From positions 1-9,713 of the forward strand of contig USTO01000022.1 of NCBI GenBank assembly GCA_900557675.1: 9,713 bases of DNA, written 5' to 3'. The position numbers and the translations under genes were made by a program. The DNA comes from an uncultured Mollicutes bacterium (GTDB lineage Bacteria > Bacillota_I > Bacilli_A > RF39 > UBA660). Of the stretch, positions 1-7,484 are shown one piece after another. The notes under the pieces were generated by a model, which had not been told where the DNA came from, ran no database searches, and was given only the letters and a program-made list of their open reading frames with translations. Position 1 is the stretch's first letter. The number at the start of each line of letters is the position of its first letter.

Positions 1-49
1 GACCGCACGGTTATGAGCCGCGTGCTCTAACCAACTGAGCTAAGGGTCC
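1..49 (-). tRNA. tRNA with CAU anticodon, probably tRNA-Ile2 (partial, 3' half outside window)
   Basis: Read on the minus strand, the first 49 nt of a tRNA are visible. They show acceptor strand GGACCCT, then TA, a D arm with GCTC/GAGC stem, and an anticodon stem CGCGG/CCGTG closing the loop CTCATAA. The anticodon is CAU (plus-strand 13-15). The loop CTCATAA and the GGACC start resemble the AUA-reading tRNA-Ile2 of Gram-positives, whose C34 is changed to lysidine by TilS. An elongator tRNA-Met is the alternative, and the missing T arm and acceptor end prevent a firm choice. It lies downstream of the AddB-like gene on the same strand but has its own promoter. Confidence 0.9.
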
Positions 50-57
50 AAATGCTC

Positions 58-112
58 ATTGCTAATTAAATATATCATATTTTTTTTAGAAATGCAAGTA
101 TTAATTAGCAAT
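58..112. repeat. 12-bp perfect inverted repeat around the CAU tRNA promoter
   Basis: ATTGCTAATTAA (58-69) and TTAATTAGCAAT (101-112) are exact reverse complements separated by 31 bp. The arms bracket the -35 (92-97), and the inner arm touches the -10 (69-74) and the probable transcription start. The spacing is too long for a normal terminator hairpin, and on the minus strand no T-run follows. An operator pair is possible, but base composition is so A+T-rich that function is unproven. Confidence 0.6.
69..97 (-). promoter_or_regulatory. Promoter of the CAU tRNA
   Basis: On the minus strand there is TTGCAT at 97-92, a 17-bp spacer, then TATATT at 74-69 preceded by TGA, which makes an extended -10 (TGn). 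The expected start near 62 gives a leader of about 13 nt before the tRNA at 49. The position suits a tRNA promoter, and no other minus-strand gene could use it. Confidence 0.6.
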
Positions 113-126
113 TTTTTGAATTTTTT

Positions 127-2421
127 TTAGTTTTGGTCTAAAAAATCTAAATTTGTGTGTTCTTCGAGGTTTATTATGTCTTCGGGACGCATAAAACAGA
201 TGTCTTTATACTGGCAATATTCGCATCCTAAATTGTTCTTTCCTATTTTTTTGGGATTGATTTGGAAATGACCGGCTTGGATATTGTCTTTGACTTCAAG
301 TATTTTTTGTTCAGTTATGTCTATGATTTTATTTATTTGTTCTTCACTTAATACTTTGGAATAGTGATAGAAGCCTTTATTGGTTGTTTTTAGAGAGGCT
401 ACTACCTTACTATTATTATAGCTTGTGTCGAATTTTTCTAATATATTTTCTTTATTTAGGGAATATCCTCCTAATTTGAGGCTTTCTTCTTTTAGTTCTT
501 GATATGTTTTTTTGTCACTACGGGAAATTTCATTATGGAGTATTTTTTGAAGATAGAAGCCGACGATGAGGGGATTTTTTAATTTGGTCCCGTGTTTGGT
601 TAAGTATAGGTATACGGGAAGTTGAAGGCTAAGGCCGTAAATGATATTGTTGAGATTTAATTTTAGATTGCCGGTTTTGTAATCTATGATAGCGACAAGA
701 GTTTCATTCTCTTCTTCTTTATAAAGGAGCTTATCTATTATTCCTTTAAAGGTTACGTTTTCGGCAAGGGGAATGGTTATTTCTTCCTCGTATAGGGCTT
801 TATTAAATGTTGTATAAGTATATTGTTTGTTTATGATTTTTATGATGTATTTTAGCTCATCTTTTAGTTTATTTATGAAATGGAGTTCTTTGGCTGTAAG
901 GGTGCGGGGATGGGTATGAATATAGTCTTCGTATTCTTTATCAAAGGCAAAGTTTTCGGTAAAGGCTTGGGATAGTACGTAATGATAAAGGGATCCGATA
1001 TAGGTCATAAAGGTGTCTTCGTAGATGCTTAACTTGAGGACATTATTTATGTAGTATCTGAAAGCACACTTATTGTATGTATCCACTGTAGTATATGAAA
1101 GGGTTAGATTATCTTGATGATATGGTACTTTTGTAAATGTATTGTTATAGGTTAGGTAGTTTATATTTTTATAATGGGATAGTAAGGGGATTAGACCGAT
1201 TGTTTTTTCGCTATATTTTATATAAGTGTCTAGTTTACTGGCTAGTTTTAGGTTATTATATGTATTTGAATAGGTATAGTCTTCGTTTGGATATTTTGTT
1301 TCTAAGGAAAGGATACTGGCGAGAACGGATGGGTATGATTCGGTGGTTCCGTCTTTCTTTTTATTTGTTATGATTAGATTTTTGATGCTTTTTATTTTAT
1401 TTATAGTGGCTTCTTTTTCTAATTTATTTAATTTTGTAGTGGTACTCTTCCCTACTTTGGAAGCGATATTATCGGTTATGTACTCCTCATCTTTATGGAT
1501 GGTGGGGATGTTGTCGGTATTGAAGGAAAGAAGAAATACGTGATCTTCATCTTGGGGAACGTAAGTGTTTAGGTTTACAACTTGGATAGTATTTTTGTAT
1601 TTTTGGGGAGTATATGATGTGGTTTTGAAATCGTTTATAAGGAGTTCTTGGACTTCTTTGGGAGAGGACCAAGTGTAATTGTTTAGGATATTTACTACTT
1701 TGCTTTTGACAAGGGTATCTTTTATATCGGATAGATTAAAGGTTTGTAGATATTTTTTTACTTCGGGGATATCATAGAGGGTTACTTCTGATGTTATACT
1801 TGTTTTTATGTTGAAAAAGTTCATTATGCGTTGCATCCTTATTTTATAGTTATCGGGAAGGTTGGTTATTATTATGTTTTGTAGTGGTGTTCCTTCTTTT
1901 ATTAGTTTGCATATATTTGTGGCAACAAAGGCTAATTCGTCTTCGGGGGTATTGAATGTATATAATGTTGTTGGAGTGTATTTTGGGGATTGGGGGTCAT
2001 TTACTTTTACTGTAGTGTATTTTTGTAAGTTATTTATTAGTTTATGGTCTTCTTCGGTTAGATATGGGTAGCCTTCTATTATTATTTCTTTTCCTTGTAA
2101 TAGTTTTGGGAAGTATTTATCGTATATTAGTAGTTTTTCGGCTTCGAGTGTTTTTTTTATGGCAACTAGTTTATTTAATTTGTTATTTTGATAGTCTTTA
2201 TCTTCGATATAGTGAAGATTTTTTAGGTATATTTGGGCAACTTCGCATTTGATATGGTATTTATTCATTATGTGATATACTGCTTTTTGGTCATAAGTGA
2301 AATAGATACTTTTATATACTTCACTTAGAGTTAGGTATTTTATATTTTGGGTATAGTCGGTGGTGTGTTTTAATTTATAGTTTTTGGTTTCGTTTGGGCA
2401 TATTATTATCTTTGGTTTCAT
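127..2421 (-). CDS. addB: AddB-like PD-(D/E)XK nuclease with Fe-S cluster, helicase domain shortened
   Basis: This is probably the AddB/RexB subunit of an AddAB-type helicase-nuclease that resects DNA breaks for recombination. The C-terminal nuclease is clear: CAFRYY with C452, a GSLYH motif (H480), GIIDK (D563), DYKTG (D580, K582) and QLPVY (Q600). C452 together with C733, C736 and C742 (CxxCx5C) reproduces the AddB iron-sulfur staple. Residues about 150-375 resemble the inactive UvrD-like region of AddB (a DHVFLLSF strand and a YPS motif). At 764 residues it is much shorter than Bacillus AddB, which is about 1,160. The usual N-terminal Walker A is absent, since the protein begins MKPKIIICPN. 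The start is supported by AAAGGA seven nt upstream. It follows the 444-residue gene by 15 nt, so the two are probably cotranscribed. No addA is in view. An unrelated RecB-family nuclease is less likely given the cysteine pattern. Confidence 0.82.
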   Translation of the reverse strand: MKPKIIICPNETKNYKLKHTTDYTQNIKYLTLSEVYKSIYFTYDQKAVYHIMNKYHIKCEVAQIYLKNLHYIEDKDYQNNKLNKLVAIKKTLEAEKLLIYDKYFPKLLQGKEIIIEGYPYLTEEDHKLINNLQKYTTVKVNDPQSPKYTPTTLYTFNTPEDELAFVATNICKLIKEGTPLQNIIITNLPDNYKIRMQRIMNFFNIKTSITSEVTLYDIPEVKKYLQTFNLSDIKDTLVKSKVVNILNNYTWSSPKEVQELLINDFKTTSYTPQKYKNTIQVVNLNTYVPQDEDHVFLLSFNTDNIPTIHKDEEYITDNIASKVGKSTTTKLNKLEKEATINKIKSIKNLIITNKKKDGTTESYPSVLASILSLETKYPNEDYTYSNTYNNLKLASKLDTYIKYSEKTIGLIPLLSHYKNINYLTYNNTFTKVPYHQDNLTLSYTTVDTYNKCAFRYYINNVLKLSIYEDTFMTYIGSLYHYVLSQAFTENFAFDKEYEDYIHTHPRTLTAKELHFINKLKDELKYIIKIINKQYTYTTFNKALYEEEITIPLAENVTFKGIIDKLLYKEEENETLVAIIDYKTGNLKLNLNNIIYGLSLQLPVYLYLTKHGTKLKNPLIVGFYLQKILHNEISRSDKKTYQELKEESLKLGGYSLNKENILEKFDTSYNNSKVVASLKTTNKGFYHYSKVLSEEQINKIIDITEQKILEVKDNIQAGHFQINPKKIGKNNLGCEYCQYKDICFMRPEDIINLEEHTNLDFLDQN

Positions 2422-2436
2422 TTGTTATCCTTTCTG

Positions 2437-3771
2437 TTATCTTTGTTTTGAGTTGCTGGTTGGGTAAAATTCTTGATCTATTTCGCTTAATGGTACCTCG
2501 TGGTAGTGTTTATCGAGACTAAGGAGTAGATGAGAGGGGTTGTTTGATGTTAATTCAAGAATTTTAGTTTTGGTTTCACCGTGATATATGGTTAATATAT
2601 ATATTGGTCCTTTTTTAGTGATTTCGATAGATGGGTTATATAGTTTTATTATGGTATCAATAGCACAGTATGGGGCGTGTTTATCGTTTTCGGGCATATA
2701 TTTGGGGTTTAGTGAAGATATAGAGGCGGTTATATTTTTCTTAGCACGAGCAAGATTGTTAGGGCTTTTTTTGTTTCTTTCGATATTGGTGGTTACACGA
2801 AAGGCAGCTCTATTTATTTTGACAACGTCCCCTACTTTAAGTGTTGTCTCCACTACTTCATCAAAGTATTTATTGGGGCATTTTATAAGGGGAAGGTCTT
2901 CAATGTTTAGATTGGATGTGGCCTTTTGATAAAATGTTTCAAGGGAAGAGATGGATGGATGTGCCAATAGGGCCTCTTTATATTCTTCATATACTTCGTT
3001 ATTTATTCCTTTATAGTCAAATATTATTTTTAGGTTGTCGCAAGTACTTATAATGATAGCAAGGCTTGTGTTTAGTTCTTTTTGGTAATCGGCACTTCTA
3101 TCTATGTGGTCTCTTACGTATTTTTCGAGGTATTTTTCTTTGAGTTCTGATTGGATTTTGGAGTTTAGACCGAATGCTCTTACTTGTTTTTCGATGGCAG
3201 TTAATTTTTCTGTGTATAGGGTTAGTTTGATATTATTTAGTTCAAGGGTCATTATTATAACTAGATTTGTTAGGGATATTTCGCCTTTTAGTACTCTTGT
3301 GAATTGTTTTTCTCTTAGGGCATTTAGGCTTTGATCAAGGGAATCTGAATTGATTAGGGACTTGTTTTCTTCGATAAAGGTATCTATTATTTTGTCTAAG
3401 ATGTAGGTAGTATTTTCTTCTATTTTTGTATAGCAAAGGTCATAAGCAACCCAAAGATTAAGGGTGCTTTTTTCTTTACTGGGATTAGTTATGCTTAAAA
3501 GGACTCTATTTAAAAGATTGTTTTGGTTAAATAGTATTCTTTTTATTTCTTTATCGGATATTTTTCCGACGGGTTCGATATATTTTCTTATTTTATTTAT
3601 TAGTTCTTCTCCGGTTTGGTAACTTAGGGAAGTTATGTATTTTTTGTATGTTTCATAGGCTTCGGTTATTTCGCTATTATGCTCTATTTTGGAGTAGGTT
3701 TCTTCTAACAGAGGAAGGGTTGTGAGTCCTTTATCTAATCCGAGAATTTGTTTTGCTTCTATTATTTTCAT
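2437..3771 (-). CDS. Unrecognised 444-residue protein, first gene of the AddB-like operon
   Basis: I do not recognise this family. The first 290 residues or so are charged and look almost wholly alpha-helical, with no signal peptide or membrane segment, so a cytoplasmic protein is likely. The N-terminus (AKQILGLDKG... followed by LLEETYSKI) faintly recalls the first helices of a J-domain, but the HPD motif is missing. From about residue 310 the character changes to probable beta structure (LKVGDVVKI, FRVTTNIE, PIYILTIYHGETKTKILEL), so a second domain is likely. Scattered cysteines (113, 244, 298, 369) do not form an obvious metal site. Translation should start at 3771, where AGGTGG lies eight nt upstream. 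The AddB-like gene begins 15 nt after its stop, which implies a shared transcript and perhaps a shared job in DNA repair; that link rests on position only. Confidence 0.85.
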   Translation of the reverse strand: MKIIEAKQILGLDKGLTTLPLLEETYSKIEHNSEITEAYETYKKYITSLSYQTGEELINKIRKYIEPVGKISDKEIKRILFNQNNLLNRVLLSITNPSKEKSTLNLWVAYDLCYTKIEENTTYILDKIIDTFIEENKSLINSDSLDQSLNALREKQFTRVLKGEISLTNLVIIMTLELNNIKLTLYTEKLTAIEKQVRAFGLNSKIQSELKEKYLEKYVRDHIDRSADYQKELNTSLAIIISTCDNLKIIFDYKGINNEVYEEYKEALLAHPSISSLETFYQKATSNLNIEDLPLIKCPNKYFDEVVETTLKVGDVVKINRAAFRVTTNIERNKKSPNNLARAKKNITASISSLNPKYMPENDKHAPYCAIDTIIKLYNPSIEITKKGPIYILTIYHGETKTKILELTSNNPSHLLLSLDKHYHEVPLSEIDQEFYPTSNSKQR

Positions 3772-3795
3772 ACTATTACCACCTTTTCTTTTTGG

Positions 3796-3806
3796 CCCTA
3801 CTAGGG
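3796..3806. promoter_or_regulatory. Short near-perfect palindrome in the leader of the 444-residue gene
   Basis: CCCTA-C-TAGGG is an 11-bp palindrome with one central base, standing out as G+C-rich in an A+T-rich leader. It sits between the promoter and the ribosome binding site. It could be a small operator. As RNA it would form only a three-pair stem, so a hairpin role is unlikely. Confidence 0.25.
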
Positions 3807-3836
3807 GTTAATACTTGTTTTTTATTTGTTAATTTT

Positions 3837-3845
3837 ATTATACCA
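3837..3845 (-). promoter_or_regulatory. Extended -10 promoter for the 444-residue/AddB-like operon
   Basis: The minus strand reads TGGTATAAT: a perfect -10 at 3842-3837 with the TGn extension. The hexamer 17 bp upstream (AACCCA) is a poor -35, so the extended -10 would carry recognition. The leader to the ATG at 3771 would be about 58 nt. No intrinsic terminator is visible between the typA stop (3926) and here, so readthrough from typA may also feed this operon. Confidence 0.6.
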
Positions 3846-3925
3846 TAGATTAGGAGAAATGGGTTAGAAAAGTTTTTGATTTGATATTTATATTGGTCTT
3901 AATAGAAATTAAAAAAAGAAAGAGA

Positions 3926-5740
3926 TTATCTTCTACTATCTGCTTTCTTTCTTGCTTCAGTATTTAATACTTCTTTTCTAAGACGAATGGATTCTGGTGT
4001 TACTTCTACGAGTTCGTCTCTGTTTATATAATCAAGGGCATATTCAAGGGTAATTTGACGTGGTCTTTTTAGTACAACTGTGTGATCCGAACCTGATGCA
4101 CGAGTGTTTGTTAGTTGTTTTCCTTTAACAGGGTTTACGGCAAGATCATTTTCACGATTGCATTCTCCTATAATCATTCCTTCGTAGACTTCAGTTCCTG
4201 GTAAAATGAACATTATTCCTCTATCTTCGAGGTTACCAATACTGTATGCGGTAGCTTTTCCGTTATCCATTGATACGAGAACACCTAATTTTCTTTCTCC
4301 GATATTTATATTTTCAACTGGTTTAAATTCACTGAATGTATGGTTTAGAATACCGTATCCTTTTGTCATAGTCATAAAATCGGTAGAGAAACCGATAAGG
4401 CCTCTTGATGGAATGGTATAGTTTAGTCTAACTAGGTTATTTATATTAGTCATATTTTCCATAGTTGCTCCACGTAATCCTAGGGCTTCTATTACGGGGC
4501 CGACAGATTCTTCGGGAACTTCAATTTGTAAGGCTTCATAGGGTTCACATTTTACGCCATCTATTTCTTTTATGATTACTTCTGGTTTTGATATTTGTAA
4601 TTCAAAGCCTTCTCTACGCATATTTTCTATAAGTATACCTAAGTGTAGTTCACCACGGCCAGATACTGTCCAAGACTCGTTTGAGGCTTTTTCTACTTTG
4701 AGGCTTACATCTTTTTGGGTTTCTTTATTTAATCTTTCTTCTATTTTAGAAGCTGTTATGAATTTTCCTTCCCGACCTGCAAATGGTGAATTGTTTGTCA
4801 TAAAAGTCATTTTTAGAGTTGGTTCATCTATTCTAAGAATTGGAAGGGCTTCTTCCTTACCAGGGTTACAAATAGTCTCCCCTACTGATATATCGGCAAG
4901 TCCTGCAACGGCTACTATGTCACCGGCAGATGCTTCTTCTATTTCGACTTTTTTTAGGCCTATAAATCCGAATAGTTTTTGAACTCTAAATTGTTTAATA
5001 CTTCCATCTAATCTTACACAAGATACCATTTCATTTACTTTGATTTTTCCGTCTTTAATGCGTCCTATTCCTATACGTCCCACATAATCGTTATAGTCTA
5101 AAAGAGCGGGTTGAAACTTTAATGGGGCATTAGGATCTACCTTAGGAGCTGGTACTTCGTCTATTATTAGTTTAAATATTTGGTCATAGTCTTCACTTTG
5201 TGTAGATACGTCTGGATCCATACTGCAAGTTCCGTTTAGAGCTGATACATAACATACTTTGAAATCTAATTGTGAATCGTCGGCTCCAAGCTCAATGAAT
5301 AAATCTAATACTTCATCTAATACTTCGTTTACTCTACTAGTTGGCTTGTCTACTTTATTTATTACTACTATTGGTTTTACGCCAGCTTCAAGGGCTTTTT
5401 TTAATACAAATCTTGTTTGAGGCATTGTTCCTTCGTAAGCATCTACTAAAAGCATTACTCCGTCAACCATATTCATTATTCTTTCTACTTCACCACCAAA
5501 GTCAGCGTGACCTGGGGTGTCTAATATATTTATTTTATATCCGTCATATTTTATTGCTGTTGTTTTGGCAAGGATTGTTATTCCTCTTTCTTTTTCTATA
5601 TCGTTATAGTCCATTGCTCTTTCGTCAACGTTTTCGTTATCTCTAAATGTGTGTGATTTTTGTAATAGTTTATCGACAAACGTTGTTTTTCCGTGGTCTA
5701 CGTGAGCAATGATAGCTACATTTCTTATTTTGTTATCCAT
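3926..5740 (-). CDS. typA: Ribosome-associated GTPase TypA/BipA
   Basis: TypA (BipA) is a translational GTPase of the EF-G/LepA group that binds the 70S ribosome and supports 50S assembly and growth under stress, notably cold. At 604 residues it is the family's full length. The GTPase signatures are intact: AHVDHGKTT (12-20), the switch I stretch ending EKERGITI (49-56), DTPGH (74-78) and NKVDK (128-132). A beta-barrel domain II, two EF-G-like alpha/beta domains (SGRGELHLGIL; RGLIGF) and the BipA-specific C-terminal domain follow, ending in a basic tail KKADSRR. The start at 5740 has GAGGT upstream at normal spacing. It is monocistronic by appearance, with its own extended -10 promoter. Its codons are less skewed than those of its neighbours, as expected of a well-expressed housekeeping gene. 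Confidence 0.98.
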   Translation of the reverse strand: MDNKIRNVAIIAHVDHGKTTFVDKLLQKSHTFRDNENVDERAMDYNDIEKERGITILAKTTAIKYDGYKINILDTPGHADFGGEVERIMNMVDGVMLLVDAYEGTMPQTRFVLKKALEAGVKPIVVINKVDKPTSRVNEVLDEVLDLFIELGADDSQLDFKVCYVSALNGTCSMDPDVSTQSEDYDQIFKLIIDEVPAPKVDPNAPLKFQPALLDYNDYVGRIGIGRIKDGKIKVNEMVSCVRLDGSIKQFRVQKLFGFIGLKKVEIEEASAGDIVAVAGLADISVGETICNPGKEEALPILRIDEPTLKMTFMTNNSPFAGREGKFITASKIEERLNKETQKDVSLKVEKASNESWTVSGRGELHLGILIENMRREGFELQISKPEVIIKEIDGVKCEPYEALQIEVPEESVGPVIEALGLRGATMENMTNINNLVRLNYTIPSRGLIGFSTDFMTMTKGYGILNHTFSEFKPVENINIGERKLGVLVSMDNGKATAYSIGNLEDRGIMFILPGTEVYEGMIIGECNRENDLAVNPVKGKQLTNTRASGSDHTVVLKRPRQITLEYALDYINRDELVEVTPESIRLRKEVLNTEARKKADSRR

Positions 5741-5772
5741 AATATTACCTCTTCTTTCTGCATACCTAGCAT

Positions 5773-5802
5773 ATTATAGCACACTTGTTTTAAAAATGCA
5801 AA
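5773..5802 (-). promoter_or_regulatory. Promoter of typA
   Basis: On the minus strand TATAAT (5778-5773) is preceded by TGC, giving an extended -10. TTTGCA (5802-5797, spacer 18) or the overlapping TTGCAT (5801-5796, spacer 17) can serve as a weak -35. Transcription would start near 5766, leaving a leader of roughly 26 nt that carries the AGAGGT ribosome binding site. Confidence 0.65.
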
Positions 5803-5912
5803 CATTTTTTCCTATATTTTTTATTTTTTTGAAAGAGAGATTTTGAAAATTTTTGGCAAGGTAATTATGGCTTAAAATGCCTATTTTTGGGGAGCTTATC
5901 TAGTTCGTATTA
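5803..5912. other. Non-coding A+T-rich spacer upstream of typA
   Basis: Together with the palindrome beside it, this stretch separates the small minus-strand gene from the typA promoter. About 5803-5850 is T-rich low-complexity sequence on the plus strand. About 5855-5900 is less A+T-biased, with GGCA and TGCC words and a GGGGAGCTTATC stretch, but I find no convincing long stem, riboswitch or open frame with a ribosome binding site. Confidence 0.5.
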
Positions 5913-5933
5913 TGCAGTTTTTGAAAAACTGCA
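5913..5933. repeat. Perfect 21-bp palindrome just after the small gene
   Basis: TGCAGTTTTT, a central G, then AAAAACTGCA: ten-base arms that are exact complements. On the minus strand it starts four nt after the TAA of the 49-codon gene. It could fold as an eight-pair hairpin with a five-base loop. No T-run follows on either strand, so it is not a normal intrinsic terminator. Alternatives are an mRNA-stabilising 3' hairpin, a binding site for a dimeric protein, or the end of a short interspersed repeat. Confidence 0.7.
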
Positions 5934-5937
5934 AGGG

Positions 5938-6087
5938 TTATATTACGATTTTTATCTTGATTTTGCTCTCTTCTTTTGGGGTAGGATACTGTAATTGTTT
6001 TAATTCACGAGGAGTAAAGAAATCTTTTGTATCTACTTCGTTTGTTTTACTTATGGTACTTCTTATTTTACTTATAATTTTGTTCAT
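5938..6087 (-). CDS. Small hypothetical protein, 49 residues
   Basis: This reading frame starts MNKIISKIRS and ends KIKIKIVI, then TAA. It is lysine-rich and polar, with a FFTPRELKQL stretch in the middle and no membrane segment or known motif, so I cannot assign a function. The reason to call it is the start: GAGGA followed seven nt later by ATG on the minus strand, the best ribosome binding site in this region. It reads the same way as the genes on both sides. A 63-residue hydrophobic frame opposite it on the plus strand has no ribosome binding site and looks like the shadow of these lysine codons. The gene lies after the ABC operon's terminator, so it needs its own promoter; the A+T-rich sequence at 6095-6140 offers several weak -10 candidates. 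It could also be the remnant of a longer gene. Confidence 0.5.
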   Translation of the reverse strand: MNKIISKIRSTISKTNEVDTKDFFTPRELKQLQYPTPKEESKIKIKIVI

Positions 6088-6136
6088 ATTTTGTTCCTCA
6101 TAATTAATATATGTATATATTTCTTATAATATTAGT

Positions 6137-6165
6137 AAAAAGTCCTTGGACACTATTGTCAAGGA
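6137..6165 (-). terminator. Intrinsic terminator of the ABC transporter operon
   Basis: The minus-strand RNA reads UCCUUGACA, a four-base loop AUAG, then UGU-C-CAAGGA, and finishes CUUUUU. This is a nine-pair stem with one bulged C, followed by a U-run, eight nt after the permease stop codon. On the plus strand the same hairpin is followed by a weaker T-rich stretch, but no plus-strand gene lies upstream to need it. Confidence 0.8.
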
Positions 6166-6173
6166 ATTTATTT

Positions 6174-7484
6174 TTAATCTTTATTTTTTACGGCTTTGAA
6201 CATTTTTTTCCACAAGTTGGATGATGAGTAGTTTAGTATTCCTACTTTATATATTCTTAGTCCGTATTTTATTAATAGCCATATTACTAGTATCATTAAT
6301 CCGAGGGATATTAAGACATCTATATATGTTATTTGACCTAGGAATAGTAATACTGGAGAAAGTAATGCTGATATGAATGGGACATAGGAAGCTACTTTTA
6401 TGAAGATTGATCCTTCAAAGACAGAAGCCATCATTGACATATAGTATCCGACAAGGGAAATTATGACAATTGGGGTTTGGAGTTGTTGATAATCTTCTTG
6501 GTTAGTAGTCATTGATGCGAGTATTCCGGCTAGAAGTGAATATCCTATAAAGGTTAATATCATTAGGATAAGGGTTGTTGGTAGGATTATTCCTATTTTA
6601 CTCATTATTCCGCTTTGGGTTATGACATTTACCATTTCTTTGGCTTCACTTGGAATAGTGCTTAATAGATTTGGTCCTGATATAAGCATTCTTATTACTA
6701 ATCCAACAAGGGCGTAGAATACGAGTAATACTCCTTGAATAAGAACAAAGAGGTTTCCGGCTATTACCTTGGAGAAAAAGTGAACTTTTGGAGATACGTT
6801 TGATATTATGATTTCCATACTTTTGCTGGTTTTCTCCTCATTTACTTCAGCCCCTATCATACCTACTAAGAACATACTTAACATAAAGAATGGTAATATT
6901 ATAAGAGGAAATACTACTCCTGTTATTTGTTCGGTATATTTATCGGTGTCTTTTTTATCTAATCTTACTTTATTTACATCGACTTTGGTGTTTAATTCTT
7001 CTAATAGTTTTGGAGATGTATTGTATTTATCTAGTACTAGGGAACCTTTTACTTCATTTAATGTACTTGTTATGGCGGTTTCGGTTAAGGCATCAACACC
7101 GTTATAACTTATTAAATCGACTTTGAGATAGTTGTTTTTGTCTTTATCTAAGACAAGTAGTATTTTGTCATTGTCTTCTTCGACTTCTTTTTCGCCGTCT
7201 TTTTTGGTTTTGGTATATTTTTCTATTTTCGTGTTTGATAGATTTTCTATGTATTTGCTGGCATTTTTATAGGTTGCACTAAAGGTATCATATACACCAA
7301 CTTCATCAAGGACCATTATATGTGTTGTTTCTTCAAAATCGCCACCAAAGAATTTTACTACATTGTCTATATTTACAAGGCCGGCAATAGCTATGAAGAA
7401 GATGACATTGGCTACTATAAACCACTTGGTTTTAATTTTTTTATCAAGGGACATTTTGATTAGATATTTTAGTTTATTTTTCAT
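6174..7484 (-). CDS. ABC-2 type exporter permease (NatB/YhaP-like)
   Basis: This is the membrane half of an ABC exporter, partnered with the ATPase encoded just upstream. Its 436 residues have the ABC-2 (NatB/YhaP) layout. There is one N-terminal membrane segment (about 21-38), a large extracytoplasmic region rich in charged residues (about 40-185), and then about six hydrophobic segments (near 187-209, 240-267, 297-323, 336-352, 366-384, 388-407). The stretch GAEVNEEKTSKSMEIIISNV after the second segment is the typical cytoplasmic coupling region of this family. The substrate is unknown: relatives export sodium, peptides or toxic compounds, and nothing here decides. I place the start at the ATG at 7484, where AGGTG lies six nt upstream, rather than the in-frame GTG at 7493. 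It overlaps the ATPase gene by 11 nt, which suggests translational coupling. Confidence 0.92.
   Translation of the reverse strand: MKNKLKYLIKMSLDKKIKTKWFIVANVIFFIAIAGLVNIDNVVKFFGGDFEETTHIMVLDEVGVYDTFSATYKNASKYIENLSNTKIEKYTKTKKDGEKEVEEDNDKILLVLDKDKNNYLKVDLISYNGVDALTETAITSTLNEVKGSLVLDKYNTSPKLLEELNTKVDVNKVRLDKKDTDKYTEQITGVVFPLIILPFFMLSMFLVGMIGAEVNEEKTSKSMEIIISNVSPKVHFFSKVIAGNLFVLIQGVLLVFYALVGLVIRMLISGPNLLSTIPSEAKEMVNVITQSGIMSKIGIILPTTLILMILTFIGYSLLAGILASMTTNQEDYQQLQTPIVIISLVGYYMSMMASVFEGSIFIKVASYVPFISALLSPVLLFLGQITYIDVLISLGLMILVIWLLIKYGLRIYKVGILNYSSSNLWKKMFKAVKNKD

Noticed and set aside
58..112. Inverted repeat as terminator of the AddB-like operon
   Set aside because: The loop would be 31 nt and no T-run follows on the minus strand. 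The T-run lies on the plus strand, where no gene needs it.
1137..2252. Several plus-strand hydrophobic frames within the AddB-like gene
   Set aside because: They are complements of an A/C-rich coding strand that carries conserved nuclease motifs; none has a convincing start.
5912..6103. 63-residue hydrophobic plus-strand frame that looks like a small membrane protein
   Set aside because: No ribosome binding site at a usable distance, its first codons are the palindrome, and its hydrophobic residues mirror lysine-rich codons of the minus-strand gene, which has a good start.
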